Shown piece after piece: positions 9,234 through 18,353 of a stretch of 64,000 nt of DNA. The position numbers were made by a program, and so were the translations under genes. Origin of the DNA: Oxalobacteraceae bacterium (GTDB taxonomy: Bacteria; Pseudomonadota; Gammaproteobacteria; Burkholderiales; Burkholderiaceae_D). A model generated the notes under the pieces. That model worked only from the letters and a program-made list of their open reading frames with translations. It searched no databases and was not told where the DNA came from. Position 1 is the stretch's first letter, and the number at the start of each line of letters is the position of its first letter. The stretch spans positions 1-64,000 of the forward strand of contig CANFLV010000010.1 in assembly GCA_947448025.1 (NCBI GenBank), given 5' to 3'.

Positions 9234-9245
9234 GGAAAAATTGCC

Positions 9246-9764
9246 ATGGCAAAGATGCAATCTAAGATGCAAAGCGACAAGCCGGATGACGGCATGCGCG
9301 AGAAAATGATCGCTGTTAATCGCGTGACCAAAGTGGTCAAGGGTGGACGGATCATGGGTTTCGCTGCGTTAGCTGTTGTTGGTGATGGCGATGGCCGCAT
9401 CGGCATGGGTAAAGGCAAGTCGAAAGAAGTGCCAGTCGCCGTTCAAAAGGCGATGGAAGAAGCCCGTCGCAAGATGATCAAAGTAACGTTGAAAAATGGT
9501 ACTTTGCAACACACAGTGACGGGTAAGCACGGTGCTTCGTCAGTCATGATGTCGCCTGCAAAAGACGGCGCTGGCGTAATTGCTGGTGGTCCAATGCGCG
9601 CGATTTTCGAAGTGATGGGCGTGACCAACGTTGTTGCTAAATCAAATGGCTCTACTAATCCTTACAACATGGTTCGCGCCACGTTGGATGGTTTGGCCAA
9701 GATGAACACAGCGTCGGAAATTGCTGCCAAGCGCGGCAAGTCCGTCGAAGATATCCTCGGCTAA
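9246..9764 (+). CDS. rpsE: 30S ribosomal protein S5
   Basis: S5 lies at the mRNA entry site and influences decoding accuracy. The 172-residue protein has the N-terminal dsRNA-binding domain ([35 protein letters not shown]) and a C-terminal domain with [36 protein letters not shown]. It is preceded by AAGGAAAAATTGCC and followed after 10 nt by rpmD. Confidence 0.98.
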   Translation: MAKMQSKMQSDKPDDGMREKMIAVNRVTKVVKGGRIMGFAALAVVGDGDGRIGMGKGKSKEVPVAVQKAMEEARRKMIKVTLKNGTLQHTVTGKHGASSVMMSPAKDGAGVIAGGPMRAIFEVMGVTNVVAKSNGSTNPYNMVRATLDGLAKMNTASEIAAKRGKSVEDILG

Positions 9765-9774
9765 GGTGATCCAA

Positions 9775-9954
9775 ATGACAAAGACAGTAAAAGTGACCTT
9801 GTTTAAAGGTCTGATCGGCACGCGGGAATCCCATCGTGCAACGGTTCGTGGTCTCGGTTTGCGTGGCATCAATTCGGTTTCCGAATTGGAAGACACACCG
9901 TCGGTTCGCGGCATGATCAACAAAGTATCGTATCTCGTGAAAGTGGTGTCGTAA
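9775..9954 (+). CDS. rpmD: 50S ribosomal protein L30
   Basis: L30 is a small 23S rRNA-binding protein. The ATG at 9775 gives 59 residues starting [16 protein letters not shown] and containing the family motif [29 protein letters not shown]. The frame extends upstream into rpsE, but the match to the family begins exactly at this ATG, which has AAGGTGAT before it. Normal length. Confidence 0.96.
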   Translation: MTKTVKVTLFKGLIGTRESHRATVRGLGLRGINSVSELEDTPSVRGMINKVSYLVKVVS

Positions 9955-9981
9955 GCGTCAAGCTTACGAACGGAGCAAATC

Positions 9982-10413
9982 ATGGAATTAAATAGCATTC
10001 AACCAGCTGACGGCGCCAAGCACTACAAGCGTCGTGTCGGCCGCGGTATCGGTTCAGGCCTGGGTAAAACCTCGGGTCGTGGACACAAGGGTCAGAAGTC
10101 CCGTTCAGGTGGTTTCCATAAAGTCGGCTTCGAGGGCGGTCAAATGCCTTTGCAACGTCGTCTGCCTAAGCGTGGTTTCAAGTCGCTTGCTACACCATAC
10201 AAAGCAGAAGTTCGCTTGTCTGATCTGGAAAAACTGCCAGTAGCTGAAATCGACGTCTTGGCGTTGAAACAAGCTGGTCTGGTTGGCGAGTTGGCGCGTG
10301 TTGTTCGCGTCATCCTGTCCGGGACTATCAGCAAGAAAGTGACATTGACTGGCTTGATCGCGACTGCGGGCGCGAAGGCAGCAATTGAAGCTGCCGGTGG
10401 TTCGGTTGCTTAA
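9982..10413 (+). CDS. rplO: 50S ribosomal protein L15
   Basis: L15 is a late-assembly protein threading into 23S rRNA. The 143-residue product has the long basic glycine-rich N-terminal arm ([27 protein letters not shown]) and the C-terminal globular domain ending [29 protein letters not shown] precedes the ATG at proper distance. Confidence 0.98.
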   Translation: MELNSIQPADGAKHYKRRVGRGIGSGLGKTSGRGHKGQKSRSGGFHKVGFEGGQMPLQRRLPKRGFKSLATPYKAEVRLSDLEKLPVAEIDVLALKQAGLVGELARVVRVILSGTISKKVTLTGLIATAGAKAAIEAAGGSVA

Positions 10414-10438
10414 GTTAGTCGTTCATCTGGAGTATTAA

Positions 10439-11770
10439 TTGGCAACGACTCCTTCGCTGGCAAAAGGCGCGGCAAGCGGTTTCCCTTGGGGACGACTGTG
10501 GTTTTTGCTGTCAGCTTTGATTGTTTATCGCGTTGGCGCTCACATTCCTGTTCCGGGAATTGATCCAACGCAGTTGTCTCAGTTATTCAAGCAAAACCAG
10601 GGCGGCATTCTGGGAATGTTCAACATGTTTTCTGGTGGTGCGTTATCGCGTTTCACGATATTCGCCCTTGGAATCATGCCTTACATTTCTGCTTCGATCA
10701 TCATGCAATTGATGTCGATTGTGTCGCCCCAGCTCGAAGCCTTGAAAAAAGAGGGCGAATCGGGTCGGCGCAAGATTACGCAATACACTCGGTACGGTAC
10801 TCTTGTTCTGGCAACGTTTCAGGCACTTGGTATTGCTGTAGCTCTTGAATCGCAGGCTGGACTGGTGATTGATCCAGGTATGGCGTTCCGGTTCACGACA
10901 GTGGTGACACTAGTTACTGGCACGATGTTCCTGATGTGGCTTGGTGAACAGATTACCGAGCGTGGCTTAGGTAACGGCATTTCGATCATTATTTTCGCGG
11001 GCATTGCGGCTGGTTTGCCGAATGCCTTGGGTGGTTTGTTTGAGTTGGTTTCTACCGGTTCAATGAATGCACTTTCAGCGATTTTCATTTGTTTGATCGT
11101 TGCTGCAGTTACATTCCTCGTGGTGTTTATTGAGCGCGGTCAGAGAAAAATTCTGGTTAATTACGCAAAGCGTCAGGTTGGTAACAAGATTTACGGTGGT
11201 CAAAGCAGTCATTTGCCACTGAAGCTGAATATGGCAGGTGTGATTCCGCCGATTTTTGCTTCTTCGATTATCTTGTTTCCAGCAACGATTACTAGCTGGT
11301 TCACCAGTGGCGATACAACGAATCCGTTCGTACGGTTCCTGAAGGATCTTGCTGCGTCGATGGCACCCGGTGAACCGATTCATGCATTGCTGTATGCGAT
11401 TGCGATTGTCTTTTTCTGTTTCTTTTATACCGCTCTTGTGTTCAACAGCAAGGAAACCGCGGATAACTTGAAGAAGAGTGGTGCTTTCGTGCCTGGTATC
11501 AGGCCTGGTGACCAGACAGCGCGTTACATTGACAAGATTTTGACGCGGCTGACTTTGGCTGGTGCGGTCTACATTACGCTGGTTTGTTTATTGCCGGAGT
11601 TCTTGATTGCACGTTGGAAGGTCCCATTTTACTTCGGTGGTACCTCACTGTTGATTATCGTGGTTGTGACTATGGATTTTATGGCGCAGGTTCAAAACTA
11701 CGTTATGTCGCAACAGTATGAATCGCTGCTTCGCAAAGCGAATTTCAAAGGTGGAATTCCAACGCGATAA
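10439..11770 (+). CDS. secY: Protein translocase subunit SecY
   Basis: SecY is the channel of the SecYEG inner-membrane translocon. The 443-residue protein has ten predicted membrane segments; [15 protein letters not shown] and the plug region follow the first, and conserved GERITERG-like ([21 protein letters not shown]) and [16 protein letters not shown] segments are present. The start appears to be TTG at 10439, with TGGAG 7 nt upstream and no in-frame ATG nearby. That weak start codon may tune SecY level below that of the ribosomal proteins. It ends just before infA, as in most Betaproteobacteria. Confidence 0.97.
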   Translation: MATTPSLAKGAASGFPWGRLWFLLSALIVYRVGAHIPVPGIDPTQLSQLFKQNQGGILGMFNMFSGGALSRFTIFALGIMPYISASIIMQLMSIVSPQLEALKKEGESGRRKITQYTRYGTLVLATFQALGIAVALESQAGLVIDPGMAFRFTTVVTLVTGTMFLMWLGEQITERGLGNGISIIIFAGIAAGLPNALGGLFELVSTGSMNALSAIFICLIVAAVTFLVVFIERGQRKILVNYAKRQVGNKIYGGQSSHLPLKLNMAGVIPPIFASSIILFPATITSWFTSGDTTNPFVRFLKDLAASMAPGEPIHALLYAIAIVFFCFFYTALVFNSKETADNLKKSGAFVPGIRPGDQTARYIDKILTRLTLAGAVYITLVCLLPEFLIARWKVPFYFGGTSLLIIVVVTMDFMAQVQNYVMSQQYESLLRKANFKGGIPTR

Positions 11771-11795
11771 GCGCCCAGGAGAATGAGCAGAACGC

Positions 11796-12014
11796 ATGGC
11801 AAAAGATGACGTAATCCAAATGCAGGGTGAGATTCTAGAGAATCTGCCCAATGCGACGTTTCGAGTTAAGTTGGAAAACGGGCACGTAGTTTTAGGGCAC
11901 ATTTCCGGCAAGATGCGAATGAACTATATTCGTATTTTGCCAGGTGACAAAGTCACTGTAGAATTGACGCCCTATGATTTGAGCCGGGCACGTATCGTTT
12001 TCCGGACGAAGTAA
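11796..12014 (+). CDS. infA: Translation initiation factor IF-1
   Basis: IF-1 occupies the 30S A site during initiation. The 72-residue OB-fold protein starts [30 protein letters not shown] and ends [15 protein letters not shown]. Conserved residues for A1492/A1493 insertion are retained ([16 protein letters not shown]). AGGAG lies at an unusually long distance (about 14 nt). The position between secY and rpmJ is usual for Betaproteobacteria. Confidence 0.97.
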   Translation: MAKDDVIQMQGEILENLPNATFRVKLENGHVVLGHISGKMRMNYIRILPGDKVTVELTPYDLSRARIVFRTK

Positions 12015-12094
12015 GACAAAGCATGGCACTGAGGTGACGAAGTGTCGCTCGGTTTCTCAAAGACTTGTAGGTTATTGAAAGAAAGAGGGCAAAA

Positions 12095-12208
12095 ATGAAA
12101 GTGCTCGCATCAGTTAAGCGGATCTGCCGCAACTGTAAGATCATCAAGCGCAAGGGCGTGGTTCGTGTTATTTGCACAGAGCCGCGTCATAAGCAGCGCC
12201 AAGGTTAA
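12095..12208 (+). CDS. rpmJ: 50S ribosomal protein L36, zinc-ribbon form
   Basis: This 37-residue protein reads [20 protein letters not shown] onward and ends EPRHKQRQG. Cys11, Cys14, Cys27 and His32 form the CxxC...C...H zinc site, so it is the C-plus form. In some bacteria such genes have zinc-free paralogues induced by zinc starvation; none is visible here. GAGGGC precedes the ATG. It lies between infA and rpsM, the common position. Confidence 0.95.
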   Translation: MKVLASVKRICRNCKIIKRKGVVRVICTEPRHKQRQG

Positions 12209-12235
12209 TTAACGTTATTGATCGAGGAATAACGA

Positions 12236-12601
12236 ATGGCACGTATCGCAGGGGTAAATATCCCAAATCATCAACATACCGTTATCGGCTTAACTGCCAT
12301 CTACGGTGTGGGCCGCCCACGCGCGCAGGAAATCTGTGTCAAGACGGGTGTACCGACCGATAAAAAGGTCAAAGATCTGGACGACAACGAGCTGGAAAAG
12401 CTTCGCGATGAGATTGGTAAATTCATCGTTGAAGGCGATCTTCGCCGTGAAATCTCGATGAATATCAAGCGTTTGATGGATCTCGGCTGCTATCGCGGCA
12501 TGCGTCATCGCAAGGGCTTGCCGTGCCGTGGTCAGCGTACCCGCACAAATGCTCGTACTCGCAAGGGTCCGCGCAAGGCAGCACAATCGTTGAAGAAATA
12601 A
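12236..12601 (+). CDS. rpsM: 30S ribosomal protein S13
   Basis: S13 contacts the 50S subunit and the P-site tRNA. The 121-residue protein starts [26 protein letters not shown] (helix-hairpin-helix region) and ends with the basic tail [24 protein letters not shown]. It opens the alpha group. In E. coli S4 represses this operon at a pseudoknot over the rpsM start; the 27-nt gap before rpsM here leaves little room for a comparable leader. Confidence 0.98.
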   Translation: MARIAGVNIPNHQHTVIGLTAIYGVGRPRAQEICVKTGVPTDKKVKDLDDNELEKLRDEIGKFIVEGDLRREISMNIKRLMDLGCYRGMRHRKGLPCRGQRTRTNARTRKGPRKAAQSLKK

Positions 12602-12646
12602 TCCAGATAAGCAGTTTGACTGGCCGTCGGATTTAAGGAAATTATT

Positions 12647-13051
12647 ATGGCAAAGAGCCCGAATAACGCCGCTGCAGCACGCGTGCGTAAAAAAGTTAAA
12701 AAGAACGTTGCTGAGGGCATCGCCCACATCCACGCTTCTTTCAACAATACTATCATCACGATTACCGATCGCCAGGGCAATGCCTTGTCATGGGCAACTT
12801 CCGGTGGCGCTGGCTTCAAGGGATCGCGTAAATCGACTCCGTTTGCAGCCCAGGTAGCTGCTGAAGCTGCAGGTAAAGTAGCTGTTGAGTGTGGTGTGAA
12901 GAACCTGGAAGTACGTATCAAGGGCCCAGGCCCTGGTCGTGAGTCCGCTGTTCGCGCCTTGAACAACCTGGGTATCAAGATCACCCAGATTCAAGACGTT
13001 ACACCAGTGCCGCACAATGGTTGCCGTCCGCCTAAGCGTCGTCGTATATAA
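12647..13051 (+). CDS. rpsK: 30S ribosomal protein S11
   Basis: S11 lies on the 30S platform beside the Shine-Dalgarno helix. The 134-residue product has the conserved [21 protein letters not shown] and [13 protein letters not shown] motifs and the C-terminal [13 protein letters not shown], where N in HNG is the deamidation/isoaspartate site known from E. coli S11. AAGGAAATTATT precedes the ATG. A 187-nt structured gap follows. Confidence 0.98.
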   Translation: MAKSPNNAAAARVRKKVKKNVAEGIAHIHASFNNTIITITDRQGNALSWATSGGAGFKGSRKSTPFAAQVAAEAAGKVAVECGVKNLEVRIKGPGPGRESAVRALNNLGIKITQIQDVTPVPHNGCRPPKRRRI

Positions 13052-13108
13052 TTCGGGGTTCGCCAAGTGATGTTTCGATTTGGCGACTTCAAGAATTAGC
13101 TGTAAGTT

Positions 13109-13137
13109 ACCCGCCAGGTAGTTTGGCGGGTTTTCGT
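13109..13137 (+). terminator. Terminator-like hairpin between rpsK and rpsD
   Basis: ACCCGCCA (13109-13116) pairs with TGGCGGGT (13124-13131) across a 7-nt loop and is followed by TTTTCGTT. The stem is GC-rich and the T-tract short, so partial termination is plausible. A second hairpin, CCAGGTT 13183-13189 with AACCTGG 13204-13210, stands 29 nt before rpsD and could be a leader element. Confidence 0.5.
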
Positions 13138-13238
13138 TCGTAAGCCCACCGTTTGATTGCAGGTAGATCAAACTAGCGTTTGCCAGGTTCGTCACACGAC
13201 AAAAACCTGGTTCAAGCGTCATATTCAAAGGAAATTTC

Positions 13239-13862
13239 GTGGCACGTTATATTGGACCAAAAGCAAAACTATCCCGCCGTGAAGGTACCGACCTGTTCCT
13301 GAAGAGCGCACGTCGCTCGCTCGACTCCAAGTGCAAACTTGATTCGAAGCCAGGTCAACATGGTCGTACTTCCGGCGCACGCACTTCCGACTACGGTAAC
13401 CAGTTGCGCGAGAAGCAAAAAGTCAAGCGCATGTACGGTATTCTCGAGCGTCAGTTCCGCCGCTATTTCGCTGAAGCGGATCGCCGCAAGGGCAATACTG
13501 GCGAAACATTGTTGAAGTTGCTTGAGCAACGCCTCGACAACGTCGTCTATCGCATGGGCTTTGGCTCGACACGCGCCGAAGGCCGTCAGTTGGTCAGCCA
13601 CAAAGCATTCACTGTCAACGGTATCGTTGTCAACATCGCTTCGTACCAAGTCAAAGCCGGCGACGTCGTTGCTGTGCGCGAAAAGGCCAAGAAGCAAGTA
13701 CGTATCGTTGAAGCGCTGTCTTTGGCAGAGCAAATCGGTATGCCATCTTGGGTGTCGGTTGATGCCAAGAAGATGGAAGGTACTTTCAAGGCTGCACCCG
13801 ATCGTTCTGATATTGCTGCTGACGTCAACGAATCGCTGATCGTCGAACTGTATTCCCGTTAA
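13239..13862 (+). CDS. rpsD: 30S ribosomal protein S4
   Basis: S4 initiates 16S assembly, acts in decoding fidelity and, in enterobacteria, represses the alpha operon. The 207-residue protein starts [19 protein letters not shown] from GTG at 13239, with AAAGGAAA upstream. The S4 RNA-binding domain is at about residues 97-160 ([31 protein letters not shown]). It is bracketed by terminator-like hairpins on both sides, unusual for a gene in the middle of this block. Confidence 0.98.
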   Translation: MARYIGPKAKLSRREGTDLFLKSARRSLDSKCKLDSKPGQHGRTSGARTSDYGNQLREKQKVKRMYGILERQFRRYFAEADRRKGNTGETLLKLLEQRLDNVVYRMGFGSTRAEGRQLVSHKAFTVNGIVVNIASYQVKAGDVVAVREKAKKQVRIVEALSLAEQIGMPSWVSVDAKKMEGTFKAAPDRSDIAADVNESLIVELYSR

Positions 13863-13876
13863 TTCTAGCTTTCCAG

Positions 13877-13904
13877 GCCCGCTTTCTCTCGAAAGCGGGC
13901 TTTT
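13877..13904 (+). terminator. Intrinsic terminator-like hairpin between rpsD and rpoA
   Basis: A perfect 10-bp stem, GCCCGCTTTC (13877-13886) with GAAAGCGGGC (13891-13900), has a TCTC tetraloop and is followed by TTTTCTATT. By shape it is a good intrinsic terminator only about 15 nt after the rpsD stop, inside an operon that would normally read on to rpoA and rplQ. Confidence 0.65.
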
Positions 13905-13963
13905 CTATTAATGCCATCAGCCTTATCGGTGTAACGAACCGAGGGTATTGAAAAGGACATTGT

Positions 13964-14941
13964 ATGCAAAACAGTCTGTTGAAGCCCCGTATTATTGAAG
14001 TCGAAGCCTTAGGCGCCGGCCATGCGAAAGTTGTCATGGAGCCGTTTGAGCGTGGCTATGGCCATACTCTGGGCAACGCCTTACGTCGTGTTTTGCTGTC
14101 TTCCATGGTTGGTTACGCGCCGACTGAAGTCACCATCGCTGGCGTAGTGCATGAATACTCATCACTCGATGGCGTGCAGGAAGACGTCGTCGACATGCTA
14201 CTGAACCTCAAGGGCGTTGTGTTCAAGTTGCATAATCGTGATGAAGTGACCTTGACGCTGAAGAAGGAAGGCGAAGGCCCCGTTCTCGCGTCGGATATCG
14301 ACTTGCCGCATGATGTAGAGTTGATTAATCCTGAGCACGTCATTGCGCATTTGACCGCCGGTGGCAAGCTGGACATGCAGATCAAGGTCGAAAAAGGCCG
14401 TGGTTATGTTCCAGGTAACGTTCGTCGCCTGACTGAAGATGCCAACAAGACGATTGGTCGCATCATTCTTGACGCGTCTTTCTCGCCAGTACGCCGTGTA
14501 TCGTATTTCGTTGAATCGGCCCGTGTCGAGCAGCGTACCGATCTCGACAAGCTGATCATCAATATCGAAACTAATGGCGTAATTTCACCGGAAGAAGCCA
14601 TCCGTCAATCGGCACGCGTTCTGGTAGATCAGTTGAACGTGTTCGCAGCCCTTGAAGGTACAGAAGCCGCTGCTGAAGCGCCGTCGCGTGCTCCTTCGGT
14701 TGATCCTATCCTGTTGCGTCCAGTCGATGATCTGGAACTGACAGTGCGCTCGGCAAATTGCCTCAAAGCAGAAAACATTTACTACATTGGTGATTTGATC
14801 CAGCGTAGCGAAAACGAATTGCTCAAGACACCAAACCTTGGCCGTAAGTCCCTGAATGAAATCAAGGAAGTATTGGCATCGCGCGGTTTGACTTTGGGTA
14901 TGAAATTAGAGAACTGGCCACCAGCCGGCCTCGAGAAGTAA
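13964..14941 (+). CDS. rpoA: DNA-directed RNA polymerase subunit alpha
   Basis: Alpha nucleates RNA polymerase assembly through its N-terminal domain and binds UP elements and activators through its C-terminal domain. The 325-residue protein has the dimerisation domain ([23 protein letters not shown] near residue 33), a linker around 230-245 and the alphaCTD ([54 protein letters not shown]). The gene is preceded by a terminator-like hairpin and followed by a 158-nt gap with another hairpin before rplQ. Confidence 0.98.
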   Translation: MQNSLLKPRIIEVEALGAGHAKVVMEPFERGYGHTLGNALRRVLLSSMVGYAPTEVTIAGVVHEYSSLDGVQEDVVDMLLNLKGVVFKLHNRDEVTLTLKKEGEGPVLASDIDLPHDVELINPEHVIAHLTAGGKLDMQIKVEKGRGYVPGNVRRLTEDANKTIGRIILDASFSPVRRVSYFVESARVEQRTDLDKLIINIETNGVISPEEAIRQSARVLVDQLNVFAALEGTEAAAEAPSRAPSVDPILLRPVDDLELTVRSANCLKAENIYYIGDLIQRSENELLKTPNLGRKSLNEIKEVLASRGLTLGMKLENWPPAGLEK

Positions 14942-14947
14942 TATCTG

Positions 14948-14971
14948 GCGGATCCGGGCAACCGGGTCCGC
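14948..14971 (+). other. GCAA-capped 10-bp hairpin after rpoA
   Basis: GCGGATCCGG (14948-14957) pairs with CCGGGTCCGC (14962-14971), with one G-U pair, closed by a GCAA (GNRA) tetraloop. No T-tract follows. It stands 7 nt after the rpoA stop and could protect the rpoA mRNA end or mark a processing site; function is unknown. Confidence 0.5.
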
Positions 14972-15099
14972 TTGTGTAATTGGTGTAAATAGCCAGACTA
15001 CCGGCCCGCAACCTGCCTTTGGCAAGTTGATAGAAGAGCTGGAGCCACGAATCGGGGAATTTTCTTCGGTTCATTTTTGAAAAACTGAAAGGTAATATC

Positions 15100-15495
15100 A
15101 TGCGTCATCGTCACGGCTTACGTAAGCTTAATCGTACTTCCTCCCACCGTCTTGCAATGCTGCGCAACATGACAGTTTCCTTGCTGCGCCATGAAGCAAT
15201 CAAGACTACATTGCCAAAAGCAAAAGAACTGCGCCGCGTTATCGAGCCGATTCTGACTCTGGGCAAGACACCTACATTGGCAAACAAGCGTCTGGCTTTC
15301 AATCGTCTGCGTGACCGCGAAATGGTTGTCAAGCTGTTCGCTGAACTCGGCCCACGTTACGCTAATCGTAATGGCGGCTACCTGCGCATCTTGAAGATGG
15401 GTTTCCGTGTTGGCGACAACGCGCCGATGGCATTCATCGAACTGATGGACCGTCCGGAAATGACAGAAGCAGTTGAAGTTGCTGGCGACGAGTAA
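15100..15495 (+). CDS. rplQ: 50S ribosomal protein L17
   Basis: L17 binds 23S rRNA near the tunnel exit. The 131-residue product starts [24 protein letters not shown], the family signature, and ends [22 protein letters not shown] precedes the ATG. It is the last gene of the ribosomal block and is closed by a strong terminator. Confidence 0.98.
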   Translation: MRHRHGLRKLNRTSSHRLAMLRNMTVSLLRHEAIKTTLPKAKELRRVIEPILTLGKTPTLANKRLAFNRLRDREMVVKLFAELGPRYANRNGGYLRILKMGFRVGDNAPMAFIELMDRPEMTEAVEVAGDE

Positions 15496-15522
15496 ATCTC
15501 GCCTCAATTTGTAATATCTCTG

Positions 15523-15548
15523 AAAAGCCAGGCATTGCCTGGCTTTTT
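15523..15548 (+). terminator. Strong intrinsic terminator of the ribosomal block
   Basis: AAAAGCCAGGC (15523-15533) pairs with GCCTGGCTTTT (15537-15547) over a 3-nt loop and runs into TTTTTGGTTTTT. It lies 28 nt after rplQ. The 216-nt gap to dsbD otherwise shows nothing I recognise. Confidence 0.9.
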
Positions 15549-15711
15549 GGTTTTTGCGGCATATTCGTGTTTATGGCAAGATGGAAATCTCTTAAGCGGG
15601 TACTTGTTACTGGATTGCCCAACGTTGCATTTTCAGTAACTTCAAGATTGATTCCAAAGGTATTCAGATCTGCACAATTGCGACGAAGTAATAATGGATT
15701 GGACTAAATAA

Positions 15712-17556
15712 ATGAGTAGAGTAATTCGGCAATTGCGCGCGTTGGGGTGCAGCTTGTGTGTGTTGATGGCGGTGCTTGTCTTTGCTGTCATGCCCGCTAC
15801 CGTGCATGCGGCGGATGACTTCCTTGATCCGGAGGTCGCCTTTAAGTTTTCGGCCAAGATGGACGATGCGAGCAATGTCGACATCACGTTCGTGATCGCA
15901 GATGGTTACTATATGTACCGCGACCGACTATTTTTCAAAGTGGATGGGGCGACTGCTGGTGCGGCGATTTTCCCTAAGGGGAAGGTGAAATTTGATGAAA
16001 CCTTCCAGAAAGATGTAGAAACCTATCGCAACACCGTAACGATCCGATTGCCCGTTAAAGCGAGTGCGGCGTTCACCCTGACCGTAAATAGCCAGGGATG
16101 CGCGGATCGCGGACTGTGCTACGCACCTATGGATTCCACGGCGACCTTGTCTGCCAAGGCAGGCAGTGGTTTGATTGGCGCAGTGGCCCAGGCACAGAAG
16201 GAATTGTCCGCGGCGCCTGCTGTCGTGCAAGACGCGCCGGCAGCATTGCCCGTTGCGGTCGCGCCATCGCTAAACGGTGATGCCGGAGTCAGTGAAACGG
16301 GGCGTATCGAAGCATCGTTAAAGAGTGGCAAGTTGCTGACGATACTGCCGCTCTTTCTGCTCCTGGGATTGGGCCTGTCGTTTACCCCATGTGTTTTGCC
16401 CATGGTGCCTATCCTGTCCTCGATCATCGTGGGTGAAGGGGCGCAAGTTCGCGGCCGCCGAGGCTTCTTGCTGGCCGCCGTCTATTCGCTGGGTATGGCG
16501 CTCATTTATACCGCCCTTGGCGTGGCTGCCGGCTTGATCGGCGAAGGCTTGGCCGCGACCTTGCAGAACCCTTGGGTATTGAGTGCTTTCGCATTGCTGA
16601 TGGTGGTGTTGTCTTTATCGATGTTCGGCGTCTATCAATTGCAGGTGCCAGCCTCGTTGCAATTAAAACTCATGAAGGCCTCAGAGCAGCAGGCAGCCGG
16701 TAAACTGCTCGGCGTATTCGTCATGGGTGCCATCTCGGCCCTGATCGTCGGTCCCTGTGTTGCCGCACCATTGGCCGGAGCGCTGGTGTACATCAGCCAG
16801 ACTCGTGACGTCGTGATAGGCGGCAGCGCCTTGTTTGCGATGGCCATCGGTATGAGCGTGCCCTTGCTGCTGGTCGGTATTTCTGCAGGCTCCTTGCTGC
16901 CGCGAGCAGGGCGCTGGATGGAAGCGGTCAAACGCTTCTTTGGTGTGCTCATGCTGGCAGTGGCTTTGTGGATGGTAAGCCCTGTGGTCCCTGCGGTCGT
17001 GCAGATGACTGGCTGGACGCTGCTCGGTATCGGCTATGGCGCCTACCTGTTCGCTGATCGCAGCGCGGGCTGGTTAGCAAAAGTGCTCGGTATTTTCTTC
17101 GCCGTGTTCGGCATCGTTCAGTTGGTCGGTCTTGCTACTGGTGGGCGTGATGCTTTGGCGCCGCTCGCGCATCTGCGCAGCACGCCTGTGCCCACGACCA
17201 ATTTCGTGCGCATCAAATCGTCTGCCGAACTCGATGCGGCACTGGCGAACTCCGGCTCGAAGGCGGTCATGCTCGACTTTTATGCCGACTGGTGTGTGTC
17301 GTGCAAGGAGATGGAGAAGCTGACCTTTGTCGAGCCGCGGGTCCATGCGCAGTTAGCGACGATGCTATTGCTGCAAATTGACGTCACTGCCAATAATGCG
17401 GATGACAAGGCGATGCTGAAGCGATTCGGTCTGTTCGGTCCACCGGGCATTATTTTCTTCGATCGTGCGGGCAAGGAAATTGAGGGCTCGCGCGTCATCG
17501 GCTATCAGGAGGCGACACCATTTCTGCAGTCACTGGCGCGTGCCGCACGCCTTTGA
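15712..17556 (+). CDS. dsbD: Thiol:disulfide interchange protein DsbD
   Basis: DsbD carries electrons from cytoplasmic thioredoxin across the inner membrane to periplasmic partners such as DsbC and the cytochrome c maturation thioredoxins. The 614-residue protein has a signal peptide (cleavage after about residue 33, VHA-AD), an alpha domain with Cys130/Cys136, an eight-helix membrane domain with the conserved Cys227 (FTPCVLPMVPI) and Cys349 (VGPCVAAPL), and a C-terminal thioredoxin domain with Cys528-x-x-Cys531 (DWCVSC). All six redox cysteines are present. It stands alone after the ribosomal block; cytochrome c maturation genes lie a few kb downstream. Confidence 0.97.
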   Translation: MSRVIRQLRALGCSLCVLMAVLVFAVMPATVHAADDFLDPEVAFKFSAKMDDASNVDITFVIADGYYMYRDRLFFKVDGATAGAAIFPKGKVKFDETFQKDVETYRNTVTIRLPVKASAAFTLTVNSQGCADRGLCYAPMDSTATLSAKAGSGLIGAVAQAQKELSAAPAVVQDAPAALPVAVAPSLNGDAGVSETGRIEASLKSGKLLTILPLFLLLGLGLSFTPCVLPMVPILSSIIVGEGAQVRGRRGFLLAAVYSLGMALIYTALGVAAGLIGEGLAATLQNPWVLSAFALLMVVLSLSMFGVYQLQVPASLQLKLMKASEQQAAGKLLGVFVMGAISALIVGPCVAAPLAGALVYISQTRDVVIGGSALFAMAIGMSVPLLLVGISAGSLLPRAGRWMEAVKRFFGVLMLAVALWMVSPVVPAVVQMTGWTLLGIGYGAYLFADRSAGWLAKVLGIFFAVFGIVQLVGLATGGRDALAPLAHLRSTPVPTTNFVRIKSSAELDAALANSGSKAVMLDFYADWCVSCKEMEKLTFVEPRVHAQLATMLLLQIDVTANNADDKAMLKRFGLFGPPGIIFFDRAGKEIEGSRVIGYQEATPFLQSLARAARL

Positions 17557-17665
17557 GGCAGCACAACTTATACCTCGTCTCATATAAGAATCTAACTTCT
17601 CTGTTGTTGAAGCGGCCACTGAACCATCGTATATTTACCACTTAATAAATATTCAGGAGATTGAC

Positions 17666-18304
17666 ATGGGTTTGCATCTTGGCGATATTGCTCCAGATTT
17701 TGTGCAGGATTCCTCTATTGGAAATATCAAATTTCACGAATGGGCAGGCGACTCATGGGTCGTCCTGTTCTCGCATCCTGCAGACTTTACGCCCGTGTGC
17801 ACGACCGAGCTTGGACTGACTGCCAAGCTGAAACCGGAATTTGATAAACGCAATGTCAAGGCGATTGCGCTGTCCGTCGATCCCGCCGACAAGCATCTGC
17901 AGTGGATCAAGGACATCGAGGATACGCAAAAGACCGTGGTTGGTTTTCCGATCATTGCCGATGCGGACAAGAGCGTTGCGACCTTGTACGACATGCTGCA
18001 TCCGAATCAGTCCGAAACGATGACGGTGCGTTCGCTGTTCGTGATCGATCCAAAGAAGAAGGTCCGTCTGACCATCACTTATCCGATGAGCACAGGGCGC
18101 AATTTCGATGAAGTCCTGCGCGTCATCGACGCCTTGCAGCTGACGGATGGCTATACCGTGGCCACGCCCGGAAACTGGCGTGATGGCGATGATGTGATCA
18201 TCCCGCTGTCGATCCAGGATGAGGCCATCATCAAACAAAAATATCCGAAGGGGTACACGGCGCCACGTCCGTATTTGCGCGTCACGCCGCAGCCAAACAA
18301 GTAA
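17666..18304 (+). CDS. 1-Cys peroxiredoxin (Prx6 family)
   Basis: This enzyme reduces hydroperoxides in the cytoplasm. The 212-residue protein has the peroxidatic cysteine Cys45 in HPADFTPVCTTE and the long C-terminal extension typical of Prx6 (DGDDVIIPL...YLRVTPQPNK). It contains no other cysteine, so it must work by the 1-Cys mechanism with an external thiol. CAGGAG lies 8 nt before the ATG. It is monocistronic, with a terminator behind it. I saw no clear OxyR site in the 109-nt upstream gap. Confidence 0.93.
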   Translation: MGLHLGDIAPDFVQDSSIGNIKFHEWAGDSWVVLFSHPADFTPVCTTELGLTAKLKPEFDKRNVKAIALSVDPADKHLQWIKDIEDTQKTVVGFPIIADADKSVATLYDMLHPNQSETMTVRSLFVIDPKKKVRLTITYPMSTGRNFDEVLRVIDALQLTDGYTVATPGNWRDGDDVIIPLSIQDEAIIKQKYPKGYTAPRPYLRVTPQPNK

Positions 18305-18315
18305 GCGAGAGCATC

Positions 18316-18344
18316 AAAAACGCCGACACATGATCGGCGTTTTT
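18316..18344. terminator. Bidirectional terminator between peroxiredoxin gene and corA
   Basis: AAAAACGCCGA (18316-18326) pairs with TCGGCGTTTTT (18334-18344) over a 7-nt loop, with a T-run on the + strand and the equivalent A-run giving a T-run on the - strand. It serves both convergent genes. Confidence 0.85.
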
Positions 18345-18353
18345 TTGGTCGGC

